Positions 33,179 through 46,182 are shown, numbered from the stretch's first letter. The stretch is 64,000 bases of DNA from Echiichthys vipera (GCA_963691815.1 OY829654.1:23899771-23963770), one strand, 5' to 3'. Numbers and translations are program-made. The notes: generated by a model not told the origin, from the sequence alone.

Positions 33179-36100
33179 GCTTGAAAACCGCCCAAAAAAC
33201 ATCTTTTTAAAAAGAAAAAGCTCCAACAATGCCAGAGGTCGCCAAAGGTAGCCAATAATCTCTGCAGACAGCACCGTAATCGTACGTCCATCAAAAGATT
33301 ACTGAGTTGAACGACTAATGTGAAGCACTTATCCATATCTAACTTTGTGTGTGGTGCCTGTGTTTGATCTTTGTCCATGCGTTTGAACTGTCAGACTCAC
33401 CTAAAGGTCACCAGAACCCTGCCATGTCCATCTGAGGCGTGCTCTGTTCTGCTGTCAGTGAGCTCAAACAGGCTCTTTTTATTCAAGGCACAAAGAGCTT
33501 AATAGCTCTTAGTCTGCTTTCATAACATACACAAAGGTTTCCTTCAACTGGCGTATACTGTGGTACTGGAAATCATGTATGTGAAGTAGCCCTCATATAA
33601 TTGTTATCTTTTTTTAAGTACTTCAAATGAATGCTGGGCTGTGCTCTCACACATAAAGTGCACGTACTCAGGATTTAATATTTTACATGACACTTCACCT
33701 GTTCACCTTCACCTGTTCATCATCACTGAATTATTGCGTGGAATAACACACCCAAACACACAGGTCATCTTCGTATGTGTGTGTGCGTGCGTGTGTGCGT
33801 GCATGCATGGATTTTGTGATTTTTTTCCCCCTTAAAAACAAATGAAGTCAGGCAAATCTCAGCTTGACTTCCTTCTTCGTCACCACAGCTCTCAGGACTT
33901 TCTGGCGAATATGAACTAAAGGTTAATTTCAGGCTTCACCTCATTAGAAGCAACTTTCCGTCTAAAATGGGAGGGAGAGCACAGGGAGGTGTTACTGCAC
34001 GATGCTCCCTATTTATAGGCTGTAACAGGGTGCTGTGTTGTGGTTTGCAGGGACACCCTCTGTCACACACACCAGATGGACCCTCTCTGTGTTGGTGGAG
34101 AAGCTTGTGTTGTGTAAGTCTCTGTGTTCTCATTGACATATGGTGTCTCTCTGTGACGCTGTGGTAACAGTTGCTGGCAGCTCAGGTGCCTGCAAGTAAG
34201 ACAAGGAGGAGGGAGGGGAAGATGAAGTTAACCCTTGTTTAACCAGGCAAGAGAAAGACACAGTAATGATGTGAATCTATTTGCTTTGAAGACTGGTAGA
34301 GCCGGTTCAGCTGTAATTATAGTAGCTGTGAGTGAGGGCCAAGAAGAAGGCAATCTTTCCAATCCACCCAGTACAATGACTGAGCATCAATGATTAGACT
34401 ACATCTCCTGAGGCTTGAACTCACAACCTGAGCTACAAAGGAGAAGGAGGAAGAGAAGGGAGATGTAAATGGAAAGACAAATGACAGTCCAACAGCAGAG
34501 CTGTCCAGTCCATCATTTTCATTGAATATGAAATGATACAATAATGGCAATAAATTTTCATTGACGAGAGAAGTACACTATTGTTCACTGTGAAATGTTG
34601 ATGATTATCAGTCATAATATGCTGTTTCTCTACAGTGTCCATTTTATTAAAGCGTGAAGGACGGAATAGTGAGTGCAGTAGATAACGGATCACGGCTGTT
34701 GGAAACCAGAAGGGTCGTCTGTGCCATTAGCCTTTTGTCGAGATCGATGGAGAGGTTGGAAATCACTGGGTGCAATGTGAGGTTGTTTACTCACTATTGG
34801 GTGAAGTTTAGATTCAGTGTGACTTTTTAAAGTCTGCACAGTCAGGTGAGAGGGACTCTGGGATATAATGACACGACTTCTATCACTTTGCTCCATATTG
34901 CTAAACTTAAAATAATGTTCACCTTTTATTTCTAACTTAAACAAAATTATTCTCACATACATATAAGAAACCATGAAGTACTCCATAGTCCAATGATCAC
35001 TGCAAGCAGGTGAACGTACATTCTACTCTCATCTTATTTCTAAGGTAATAACACTTAAGATATATAAATACAGTGTATATACAGGATACAGTGACTTTAG
35101 TGAGACTTGTGGACATGTGTTACTTGAGTAGTCAATTCATTTTTAAAGTCAATATCGTTTTGAACTTTTCCAGAAACAGGATGTAGGACTCACAAACCCA
35201 TGAATCATCTTTGCAGTCTTTTCTCTGTGCACATATTCACAAATATAATAATATGGAGCCCCATTTGGGAGAAACCATGTTTACAAATTATAGCAGGGAT
35301 ATTACACAATTCTTCATGTTTATGATAGACTCACAGTGCTTTGCATTAGAATTAGGCTGCAACATATCCCATAATATGCGCAGAGGGGTATTGGGTTTTG
35401 TTCTGCACGGAGAAAGCGAGAAAAGAAAAAAGAATGAGAGAAAAAGAAGCGTGGCAGGAAAATATGTTACAGGCTGCAATAACATTAGCAGCATTTTGTG
35501 TCGCGAGGAATGCCAAACATCATCATATTGCTATTGAACCTGCATATACGAGCGTGCACACAAGTGTTTTGTTGCAACACTTTCCTTATTTTCCCGTAGT
35601 CTCTACTGTCTCAGTCCAACATCAGTATGTCTCAGTTACACAGACGTGATATTTAAAATGCACAGAGATGTTTTGTTGCTTGCTGTTGGGTTATTGATAT
35701 ATATTGATTTTGATACTTACAGACAGCGTGCAACTGATTTAATTATCTGGTCTCATAATAATAATAATAAAGAGCTTTCTAAATGCAAACAAATGAAGAG
35801 GAGGAATAGAGGAGCTTCACCGTAATGAGTCATGGCGACATGGGCTTTGTTTTGAGGCGGTGAAGCTGCCTCGTGTCGAGAGCATTTTAAGGATCTGTGC
35901 ATCCTGTGTTGTCTTTGTTTTTGATTTGTTTCTCACTCCATCCAACCACCTCCCTTCCTTCCTTTACCTCCTCCTTGTCTCTCTGCTCTCCTTCCATCTT
36001 TTTTTCTCACATTCTCTCCACCTCTCCACCCCTGACCCTCCTATCATTCATCCGTCCTTCCATCCTCCCTCTCCCCCTCATGTATTTATCCTCCCTTCCT

Positions 36101-38910
36101 TCCTCCTCTTCCTCTTTCTGTCTTTTTCATTAATGTGTTGCCAACAGGGTGCCGTGGCGACAGGCTGCAAAAGCCGTCGCCACGGCAACATATCACGGTC
36201 TGTGGTTGTTGAAGCGTTTTGTCAGGAGGCGGGGCGGGGTGTAAATGGATGCTGCATCCTTTGCTTGCGGGGGCTTCTCCTCGGAGAAGAGGAGGTCCGA
36301 TAATCAAATATTAAATTCTCCAGACGTCGAGCCCCTCCTTTGTCTCTCAGTCCATTTATCTATTTTCCCCCACCCCCGTCTCCTCACCTCATGTATACAC
36401 ACTGTCTTTAAATCGCTTCATTAAACTGATGTCTCTGTATTTGTCAAGTGTCCAAATGCTCTGCCTCCTACATCAGAGCCGTGTCATAGAGCAGGTTCTT
36501 TTGGTTGGGATCAGGCTGCATATTCAGCTCAGGAACGTGAAAATAATGTGCGGAAGAGAAGTTGCACCCACAGAACTGAAGCAAGAATCCTGAAATCCCC
36601 TTTTTTAAAAATACATTCTTGCCCTGAGCCCTGTTTGTTTGTCAGTGCTTTACTATAGAGCTGAAACAATCAGTCAGTTAATCAAGTCGATGCAAAATGT
36701 ATTTGTAACAATTTGGATAATTGATGAATCATTATAAATGGCAAACATTTGTAAGCTCCATATTCAGTGTTTCTCTGACATTGTTGTTGTTGTTCATATA
36801 CAATAAATGATATGAAAATGAAGAAAACACCTTTGGCTCCGGAGGCTTGCGGTTGGCATCGAATCATCAAATCAGTTGACTGATCAGTTTTTAATTCAAA
36901 TATTCACCAGCTTGCAAATCAAACAGAAATCAGCTGGTTTACATATAGAATGAGACAATTAGCACTTGAATGAATGTTTGGGGGCAATAGGACCCTGAGG
37001 AGGGATAGGGGGAGGAGGTGAGAGTAGCACTGGGTGTCTGGGCACCCTCACACTCACACACACACACACACATACATATACGGTATATATTACACATTTC
37101 TTCCTTGCACAAACAACCATATACACACAGCTAAACACACATATAAACAAAACACACACACATAATCCACACATGAATAATTCAGATCAATGTAAAGCAT
37201 TCAGGTTGTGCTTGAGGGGGTGTTCATTTGTGCAAGGTCACCTACTAACACACTGCCTTAATAAGCAGAGTGTGTGGAGACACGCACACGAACTGGCAGA
37301 CACACACGCTTCTTCTAATGGAAGTGGCTGGAAGTGAGCAGTAGTTCTAGTAACAAAGAACTGCCCCTCCTTCCCCTCCTTCCTTACTTCTTCCTCTGGT
37401 CTTCTCCTCCTTCTGTCTTTTTCTCCCTCCGCCTCCTTGATCCTTTCTTTCTTTGCATATTTCCGAGTGTGTTTGTGTGCGAAGAGCCAAAGTAAACAGT
37501 GGCGACTGGTTATGTCTCAAAAAGCCTGTTGTTGCCATGATTAATTATCGGAGGAGAGAAAAAAGAGGGAGATAGAGGAAAGAACAAAAGTCAAGCCAGG
37601 ATGACAGATAGAAAGACTGGTTTCTCGTGCACTTCAATATGTTTGCGTGTGAAGCTTCTCTGCAGCAGAGTGTCACACAGTAGCTGTCCTCTATCAGCCT
37701 TGCAGCACTTTGTTGCTATGCTAATGCAATGTTAAGTGACCATTCTCCCTCTTGGCTTTGGCTACGCTGATTCACACGGATGGGAGCTCGATGACTGTTA
37801 TGTGACATCAGGTCAGCGTTCATTTGCACGACTAAAAACACACCAGCAGACATGGTGGAAAGATCAAAGACAAGCGAGGCTCAGACAATAACATGCAAAT
37901 GAATAATAAAACCGTAATGATGGTATACAGCTGGATAGTAACTGCAGGAGTGTAATGCGTGTCAGCTCTAGCTTCAGGTGATCTACCAGGAAAGGGCGGC
38001 AGATTCACCGCGCAGCTGTGGATCATTTATATCAGGCATCGTAGGATTTTCATTAAGCCTTTGGCAGATTGATTAACTCCGTTTTGACAGGAAAAGCCAT
38101 ATCAGGAGAGGCCATGGAAAGGTGTGTGCGCACTCGGTCGTGGTAAAGCTACCGCAGTAAACTAAAGAAAAGGTCAAGTTCTGGTGAAGTGCTGTTAGAC
38201 GTAATGCTGTCGAAGTAGTCAAAGAACCTTTGTCACATTTTGTTTCTCATAGAATAGAGAAAATATGATATGTTGGTGGTGATGTTTTAAGCCATTAACT
38301 GCTTTATTCCCATGTATCTATTATACATTTTAGGTTGATTGTTGTCTTCCATGCAGCCTTAAAATTAATTTGGAATTGTATTAACCATATTTTTTTCCAT
38401 TGAAGGATTATATGATTATTTGTTTTCTTGAATTAAAATAAAATATGATATTTAAAAAAAATATATGATATGAAAAAAATGTATTGCCCCTGACATGACA
38501 GTGTTATCTTACGTTAACGTTTACACAATATATTATTTTGTCGGTATCCAAAGGAATCAATTAATGCTTAATGTTGTCCCGCGGCATAGCATTTGCAGCA
38601 TAAGAATCCAAACTGAAACCAACAAACATGGCAGAAAGCACTGATCTGATCTGAACAGGATCAATACTGACATGATGGCTTTTCCTTGTGAGATACTCTG
38701 AGCACCGCGGTGTGATATAGTTTCCATTGCTCCACTCACACAGACACCAGGGCAGGGTTTGTATAAGTCTGCTGGGGTCACAACCTCAACCCCCCGACTG
38801 CCTGAGCCACTGGAGAGAAACGGTTAGATTAATCTTTTTCAGACAGCATATCTGTTTCTCCTCCACGTCTCTCGATGAAGTCACTCATTTATTCTTCCTC
38901 ACTGCGACGC
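33179..38910. other. Intron 1; unique DNA with pyrimidine-rich patches
   Basis: No exon was recognised. Short GT variants occur near 33774-33800. Pyrimidine-rich patches lie at about 35936-36125 and 37365-37460, and a short CA run at 37049-37072. A perfect 10-bp hairpin overlapping an X-box-like site lies at 36152-36189. Confidence 0.45.
36152..36189. promoter_or_regulatory. Hairpin with RFX X-box-like site
   Basis: CCGTGGCGAC (36152-36161) and GTCGCCACGG (36176-36185) are perfect inverted repeats around a 14-bp loop. The right arm extends into GTCGCCACGGCAAC (36176-36189), which fits the RFX X-box form (GTNRCC, two-base spacer, GGNAAC). The neighbourhood is a small GC-rich island in an AT-rich intron. 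Function is inferred from the motif only. Confidence 0.35.
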
Positions 38911-39205
38911 ATCATTCGTTCATTCATCTCCAACCGCCTGTCCCTGTCGGGGCCGCGGGGGGCTGGATCCCAGCTGACATCGGGTGTTAGGCGGGGTACA
39001 CCCTTGACAGGACGCTAGTCTATCGCAGGTTTCATAGAGAGGCACAGAGACAGACAACCATTCACACCTACGGGCAATTTTAGAGTCATCAATTAACCTA
39101 ACACATGCATGTCTTTGGACTGTGGGAGGAAACCGGAGAACCCGGAGAAAACCCACGCAGACACGGGGAGAACATGCAAACTCCACACAGAAAGGCCCCA
39201 GCTTC
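38911..39205 (-). repeat. Teleost interspersed repeat with LINE-type tail
   Basis: Read on the - strand, the element begins with GCTGGGGCCTTTCTGTGTGG and continues with TTTGCATGTTCTCCCCGTGT, ACAGTCCAAAGACATGCATG and TGTCAAGGGTGTACCCCGCC. It ends with a GGCGGTTGGAGATGAATGAA-type tail at 38911-38940. This is a very common teleost repeat. Its tail resembles that of the LINE at 2604-3552, which suggests it moved using related LINE machinery. The two open frames crossing it are not genes. Confidence 0.75.
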
Positions 39206-41243
39206 AAAGTGTATTCCTAGAGCTATTTCAATCAAAACATTTTTCATGTCCATCTCTTTTTCCCAACCTTCCCTGCAGTAACACAGGGACAGTAACTGCG
39301 GGTGTATGTAAAGGAGAAAAAGAGGGCTTTGTTTTACAGTTGAACAGAAAATCCAAGCTGACGTCAACTACATGCTAAAGTGATTTAGTGTCCCAGATGT
39401 TCCTGTCATGATTTTTCTTCGAGGCGGTGTTCTGAGTGAGACCCTGCAGCGAAATAACAGTTTAAATCATATTCACACCTTTAATGGACAGCTAGTTGGC
39501 CTTCATTTGTAATCTAGGAGCCCATCAGTTTTTCCGGTGTTAATGAGCTGAACACTTTGATGATTTTGGAAAAGCTTGTCCATCCCTAACCACTATGACA
39601 TTATTATTACTTCCTTTCTTGTTTTTTCTCCCTCTTTTCTATGCTTGATGTTTTTTTTCTATGTGAGCGTGTGAAAATCCCCTCACAGGGTCAGACACTG
39701 TGATCAGCCAGACAGCCACTGTTTTTCATTCACTTGTGCACTTCTAGTATGAAGTATTCGCAGATATGTTACTATATTGCCTGTACTGCATTTGATTAAT
39801 TTATTTAAAAGGATAATGCATATTAATCAGCATTTTTGTAACTGTGCCAGCTGGCTCAACTGCAGTCCTTTGGTGAGATGTTTTGCAACCAGTGAGGTAG
39901 ACAGAAGACAATAAGCCATCATGCAGCAACAGCGACAACAAAATAAAAAGCATCCTCAGCACAGTACAGAAGCCGTGCAGAGGAACAGCAAATCATTATA
40001 ACAGTAATAGTGTATAATAATCTGCACTATGCAGCATACCTCGTTATGATAACGTAATGAAAATGACGTTCACTCTAACTGTTTACGCGACTCAAAGTAT
40101 GCTGACAGACTTACGAATCTTTCAACTGAAATGACAAACATTATTTGCGATATGGTTGAGGTGGCGTAAAGCTTGATTTGTAATAAATGGACTAATGCAT
40201 AAAAACTGCTGGTGAAGTTTTTAACGAACAACTGGAAGGCAAAGATTTATTTAATTTCTCATCCTCAATCGGGTCTTAACACAGCAGCAGACAGAGTGGT
40301 TTCATACTTGAAGCGGCGACGGTAAATCAGCTGTTTATTTCCCAACGCAGCACTAGCAGAGTGTTAGGATGTTTGCAAAAAATGTGTTAAAGTGTGTGAG
40401 TAACCCTGCAGAGTTTGGAAAACAGCGTGAGTGTGTCGTAATGAGCCGAGCAGACTCACTGGGGATTTGGGAAACACTGGTGTTGCTTTCGTCTTAGCTG
40501 CTCTCCTCAGTTGTGCTCTAACCTGCTTTCCTCTGCAGCAGACAGTGGAGAGAGCTGCTTAATGCTGCTTTTGCATCCTTGGAATTCACTAAAGTCTGTG
40601 TGAATAAGGATAAATATGATGTTATAATCCGCTCGCTGTGTTACAGTACACACACAAGCAAACACGCATTTTTACACATCTGATCTCATTTCTGCCCTCA
40701 GAGGAAAATGTTAGCTGTAGAATTTCAGCGCCACACTTTTGTTGTTCGTGACTTAATCATTTGAATTTGCAGTATGTTGAGTTCTGTCCTGTTGCTTACA
40801 GAGCTTTGGAAATATGATATAACCAGTAACTTTGGTTGCTATTTTACTTATATTACTGTAATTCTGTAGCCCACAAAAATGCATGGTGGCATCACAGCTG
40901 TGTTCAAAACCAAGTGTTTGGATAACCTGCCTGAAGTTGGGAAACCAGTTTTTATGTCACCTTATATGCCACCTTTGTGTATTTCCAAGGCTAACGAGAT
41001 ATTATCACCACCAAAAAATGAACCAGCCATATGTTTTCTGTTATAAATGTATGCCTTGGAAGTTGAGTTTCAGCATGTAACTAAAAACTTTATATTTCTG
41101 TTTTGTACAGATAAAAAGAAAAAGATCCTTACATACTAAACTCACAACCTCCTAGCTCCAGCTCTGTGTTCCACGTTCTCTATTTCCCAGTGGAATGTCC
41201 GAACTGTTTGTGCCGTTTTGAGCCGATCTTCGGCCGGACACGC
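39206..41243. other. Intron 1, no recognised feature
   Basis: AT-rich intronic DNA without a recognised exon or repeat. Confidence 0.45.
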
Positions 41244-41362
41244 CTTATTGATAACTCCTCATTTCAACATCAAGAATAAGCTGCTCTTCATCCACGTTGA
41301 AAGCGCTGCAGTGGATGAAGAGCAGCTGATTCTCGAAGTTGAAATGAGGAGTTCTCAATAAG
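41244..41362. repeat. Long imperfect hairpin (52-bp arms, 15-bp loop)
   Basis: Left arm 41244-41295 and right arm 41311-41362 are reverse complements with only 4 mismatches in 52 and no gaps. The loop is 41296-41310. The outer ends read CTTATTG and CAATAAG, and the inner ends read CATCCAC and GTGGATG. Transcribed from either strand it would fold into a near-perfect 52-bp hairpin. It could be a foldback MITE, a recent inverted duplication or a microRNA-type precursor. No named family was recognised. Confidence 0.9.
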
Positions 41363-42180
41363 ACGCCTCATAATTTCACTACAAAAATCTAAATGAGTGC
41401 GTTGTTGAAGCTAAACAGGGCCAGATAAGGTAATTGAGCTGGTTTTATTAAATTCCTGGACACCTATGGAATCATGATTATGATATTTGATCCCAAAGAC
41501 ACTCAACAAATAAGCCAAGATACCCTTCTACCCCTGTTCAACATAACATCAGACTACACCTAATACATAAACATTGGCGATTTTTCACTTCCATTCTTTG
41601 AGCCTCTCCTGAAGCTGTTGGGAGCCGCCCTGGGGAGGCACGACTCACACTATGAGAACCCCTGCTCTCATCTTACTCTGGGAATTTTGAAACCTGAGTC
41701 ACAAGTTTGAGCCCTGCAGCAGCCATGTGTCTCGTTGAAGTGTCCAAATTGGTTATTTGCTGGTAGAAAAGTCTGTTTACTCTAAACCACAAACAGGAAT
41801 TACGTAAGAAAGTGCTTTATGAGACAATAAAAAACTGAAATATGTCCTTGCTTGGGAACGGTAAAGAAGAAGTCAAATATCAGTTAAGTGCTTGTGCTCT
41901 CCGCTGTGCAGCGCTCAGGTCTGTACACTGAGAGTAAATCTGATTTCCGCTGCTTCCTCACTCACTCTATCCAATTCTCAGAGAGCAATCTCATCTATTG
42001 TCAGTTAACCTGTGTGACGGGCCGTAACCTGAGTAGGCTGTTAAAACCATCTCCATTCAGAAACCATATCAGCACACTGTACAAACATACAGTACTCTGC
42101 TCCGGTCTGTCGTCAAGACACAACAATCCAGCAGTCTGGGATATTGTGTACAGTGTATCGCTGCCTCATGAGATGACAGC
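41363..42180. other. Intron 1; probable repeat remnant
   Basis: Around 41625-41670, GGGAGCCGCCCTGGGGAGGC followed by GAGAACCCCTGC resembles the 3' part of a retroelement remnant. No boundaries were found and nothing else was recognised. Confidence 0.35.
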
Positions 42181-43220
42181 ACTAGTGTTGTCACGATACC
42201 AAAATAGGTACGGTACCTGCCTAAAATATTTTCGATACCGATACTGAAACGATACCCAGGCGTAAAACTAATCATCAAAAGTAATGTAATAAAATATTAC
42301 ATGACAGAATGTGGAACTTAAAAACTATTTATTTCTTTTTATCAATTAAAACATTTAAACCTAAAATGTCAAAATATAGCTACTTATCCCCAAAGCAATT
42401 TCAGTCAGAAGCAAATGGACTTGGTTATTTGTCTAGGAAAGACAAACGATGACCTGAACAAATGAGAACATTCACAGGCCTATAGCTACTTAACTTGTCA
42501 TAACAACAATGAAATGATTATGCAGCTGTTTAAAAAAATAAAAGAGATTTGTCACAGAACATGGACATATGAAAACAAGAACATGTTTGTCATTATCTGG
42601 AAAATTCTTTGGCAATTTTAAGGTTATCCAGCACATGTTCTGGTAAAGTAAATGTTTCCAGTGTGAACTGTTTGCATACATGTGTGAACCACATTGGACG
42701 GTTAAACAGTTTGCTTTACCCCTGACTGCCGCGTGCAACTCTGAGGGTGGAAAAAGTTTGCTTGTCACAAAATTAACACTCGCTTGACTAAACGTTATTT
42801 GGATGGATATTTATGTTTTGTATCGTTAACCTGCAGCTCCCTGAACCATAGTCTGAACTCTTTGAAGTCCCTAATGTCTTTCAGCTCGATGTTTCTCCAG
42901 GTTGGTCGGTGGTGAGACGGGCTTTGTGGTGTCTGTGGGCTTGCCCTTACTGTCGGCAATGTAAGCGAAATACTAAAATATTTCGCTCCGTGCATTTGCT
43001 TTTTCAACAAGCCGAGGACGGTCGACAGGAGCACTCTAGCCACTTTCAGCCATGTCTGTCTGTCTCTGTGAGTGACATGTCACTATAAAACCACGACCAC
43101 TCTGGCTGCAGGCAGTGATGAGACACGCTGCCCCACTGTTGCAGAAAGTTCATAAAGGGCCGATACTAATAAAAGGTGAAGAGGTATCGTTTTTATCGGT
43201 TGGATACCGCGGCACCCTTC
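42181..43220. mobile_element. hAT-like DNA transposon, non-autonomous or decayed
   Basis: The left end reads AGTGTTGTCACGATACCAAA (about 42184), then GTACGGTACC and TTTCGATACCGATACTGAAACGATACC. The right end reads GAGGTATCG, then ATCGGTTGGATACCGCGGCACCC (to about 43219). Paired GTG...GTATC and GATAC...CAC ends with many GATACC repeats just inside are typical of a group of hAT-type elements common in fish. The roughly 1-kb interior has - strand open frames (for example 42795-43043), but I recognise no transposase motif in them. The 8-bp target duplication is not clear. Confidence 0.55.
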
Positions 43221-44585
43221 TAATATTGCTTACAGTGCAACAATAGACAGCGCACACTTTAATTTCTCTGTGTCTATATACAGTTGCACTTCGGTCATGT
43301 TTCTAAGACTATTTGCTGTTTGCTTTCCTGTCTTAATCTAAGTTTCAACATTGTTTTCAGTGTGTTCATTCGCTCCTGGTGCACAGTCTCATAACCTCAC
43401 AGAGCTCATATCATTTCCATACCCAGAGTTTCAACATTGGTTTGTTTTATTTCCTACACTCCCCTGTCCGTCTCTGGGCACAGTTTCAACATTTTTCCCT
43501 CTCCTCTTCCAGACTTTCCTAACTCTTTCATCAGGTCTCTCAGTGTGTTTGATCCCGCCCTGTTCTGCGTGTCACAGCTGGTTGAGCTGGAGATGAGATT
43601 AGATATGAAGGAGGAGAGTTCACACTGATGTGTCTCCTCATCCATAACGGGGGAATGACAACATCCCTCTTTTTCACTCTCCCATTTTTCTCGCTCTGTC
43701 ATCGTTGTCCTTATCTTTCTCCATGTCTTTTCTCTCCGTCATCGACCATCTTGTACTCTTTCCCCCTCTGTCCTGATCAGTTTCCCTTGATCCGCCGGGC
43801 AAAAAGGAGGGCCTGGCCTGTATTTATGTCTTAGAAAAGTCATTACATTACATTTATTTAGCTGACGCGTTTATCCCAAGCGACAACCATGTGCTGACAA
43901 GTTGCACTTGAACACACCCTACTTAAGAGATAGAGAAATATATCATTTCATCTACTTCTCTCTGTCTTTGCCATCCTTTTCCCACTATTTTCTCAATAAC
44001 CAGCTTTTCCCCTTAACCAACAATGAAATTGCCCTGATATACAGTGAAATGTTACAAAACTTTTGCTGCCACTGGAAAAGCAGAGGGCATAACTAGAAGC
44101 TGTTAAATTATCTGATAACATGGAAGTCAACCTGCCATCTTATCTTAGTGTAACCGTAGATCGGAGGGCTCAGGAACATGAGAACCAGGCTCTGGTCACG
44201 GTGTATGTGTCTTTTACATAATGAATAATGGACATCTTCAATCATACGTTTGTAAAAGTGAGAATTAGGATTGCTTTAACAAAAACTTTCGAGAAACAAA
44301 TCATCCTTTTTAGCTTCGGGCAGCGGTTCCTCAGTTGAGCTGTTAAACTGACAGTCCGTGCAGCCGTTGGCCTGCTGATGCAACTTGCAAGTGAAGGCAA
44401 CTCTGACACATTTCCGGCTGATGATTATCAGTTCAGGGAAGTTAAGCCTGACTCATCCTTTTGTGGTACAGGATGTTCAGGTATTTAATCCCCAGTTTAT
44501 GCTGCTATAGACCCAAAAGTTTCACAGTAACTTTTAGGGAGAAAATCCCTCCGTCCTGAACATATAATTTAATGGTGCGGGGAAC
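43221..44585. other. Intron 1; pyrimidine-rich patch and short repeat
   Basis: Pyrimidine-rich DNA at about 43450-43790, then the short repeat listed separately. No exon was recognised. Confidence 0.45.
43840..43911. repeat. Short teleost repeat (TTTATTTAGCTGACGC type)
   Basis: CATTACATTACATTTATTTAG followed at once by CTGACGCGTTTATCCCAAGCGAC is a very common fragment in teleost genomes. It is thought to be part of a SINE or LINE tail. This copy has one CGCGTT variant. Confidence 0.55.
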
Positions 44586-44801
44586 ATGCTTCATATCTCA
44601 TTAATAACAACACTTTCACTAATGCTTCATATCTCATTAATAACAACACTTTCACTAATGCTTTATATCTCATTAATAACAACACTTTCACTAATGCTTC
44701 ATATCTCATTAATAACAACACTTTCACTAATGCTTTATATCTCATTAATAACAACACTTTCACTAATGCTTTATATCTCATTAATAACAACACTTTCACT
44801 A
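44586..44801. repeat. 36-bp minisatellite, six copies
   Basis: Six tandem copies of a 36-bp unit start at 44586, 44622, 44658, 44694, 44730 and 44766. They differ mainly at the seventh base of the unit (C in copies 1, 2 and 4; T in copies 3, 5 and 6). The unit is ATGCTTCATATCTC, then ATTAATAACAACACTTTCACTA. Because 36 is a multiple of three, both strands stay open as repeated 12-residue peptides. I do not regard these as coding. Confidence 0.97.
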
Positions 44802-45039
44802 ATGGCCCACAGACTAAAGAAAATTAAACCACCCAAAACTAGCCGTCAGTCCGAGTGGTGGTGACATTTCGCTGTTCATAACAATATATTTGGCTTATCA
44901 AAGTCACAAGCAAAGCATAAGCATGTACATTAAATAAGCACAGCAGAAATCAGATATGTCGGACCTATCTTTAAACGTTACGATTACGGCTAATAATGAC
45001 AACAGAAAAAAGTCCACAGTGTCATGACTAACTCTACGG

Positions 45040-45166
45040 GGGAATTGTTGGGTCTATGTAAATCATAAATAAGTCATAGAGTGTGGTCAATACCTAGTCT
45101 GTAAAGTGTCCTGAGATAACTTTTGTTATCATTTGGCACTATAAATAAAATTGAATTGAATTGAAC
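45040..45166 (+). mobile_element. 3' tail of an L2/Rex-like LINE
   Basis: GTAAAGTGTCCTGAGATAAC, then TTTGTTATCATTTGGCACTATAAATAAAATTGAATTGAATTGAA, is the classic 3' end of a teleost LINE with a short (TGAAT)n tail. The 5' side is truncated close to the tail. A second, more diverged copy lies at about 50862-50928. Confidence 0.65.
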
Positions 45167-46119
45167 TTACTGGGACACTTGAATAGAACAGAGCCATGGT
45201 TAATGCTATCAGTAACACCTGTCCAAATTGCTGCTGTGGAAAAAAGCCTTTTAAAATAAATACAAATAATAAATGTATGTATTTTTTGTATCTATATGAT
45301 CCCTGCCGTTATTTCAACATTTCCAAAATAATAATAAACAGGTGAACGCACAGGTATAAAAAGGTTTTAAAATGTCAGACTGCTGGCTCACTAATAAGGA
45401 TTTGTGATGTAAGAGTGTCTCTTTTATTCTTACATCACTCACCCTCCCAAGTCACTCAGTCTCAAAAATGTCTTTCGCACGGAGTCTATTTTTATTCCGG
45501 TGTGATATCTAGCATCATTAGCCTCCTCTTAAAAGTCCAGTAAAGATTTCCTCTCCACCCCGCAACCGAACGCTGCTCAGCTGAAAGCCTGGTCCAATAG
45601 TCCCGACATCTGTTCAACCTCCAGCCGGAATCCATGGTTCCATTATCAGGCAGGCTTATTGATCAGTGAATTTAGAGCCACTCATAGAGAGTTTGCACCC
45701 CAATAAACTGATGTTAAAGTGTGTTTGGGGACACAGAGGGATTTAGAGCAGGGAACGAAGAGAAGAGAGGGGTAACAGGACAGCAGGACAGGAAAAATTA
45801 AAAGGTCAGTAAGAGGGGGGGGGGGGGGGGGGTGAAAGACTGACAGAGCTGTGGAAATAAACATCAGACAAATAAGCAAATCCCCTTCATGCTGATGCTG
45901 CAACTCCACCTGGATACTATGAGAGTGCTCAAAGGTTACAGTATTTTAACAATTCCTTTCAAATATTAAGAAACATAAGGTTTACATTTTGGTAAAATCT
46001 AAATGAAAAAGGAATGACAATCGTATTGTTTCTTCTTATTTTTCTGTCCTCCTTTCTCACCTTTTTCCTCCCTCCATTTCTTTCTTTTGTTGTCGGTGGT
46101 TCCTTGCGGAGAGTAGCTT

Positions 46120-46133
46120 GTTTCCATGGAAAC
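46120..46133. promoter_or_regulatory. Perfect palindromic X-box (RFX-type) site
   Basis: GTTTCCATGGAAAC is a perfect 14-bp palindrome that fits the X-box bound by RFX factors. It lies 51 bp before a 203-bp GT tract and about 1.4 kb before exon 2. Palindromes of this kind also occur by chance and in repeats, so function is unproven. Confidence 0.35.
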
Positions 46134-46182
46134 GGACTGAGCCAGATGAGCTTAGCTGCTTGCACTGCAGCGTCTGTCCTTA

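Noticed and set aside
34360..34440. tRNA-like A and B boxes on the - strand (GTAGCTCAGG and GAGTTCAAGCC)
   Set aside because: The boxes are only about 15 nt apart, too close for a tRNA or a normal SINE; no cloverleaf can be drawn.
35860..36303. 147-codon + strand frame over a pyrimidine-rich patch
   Set aside because: Low-complexity Ser/Leu/Phe composition; no domain.
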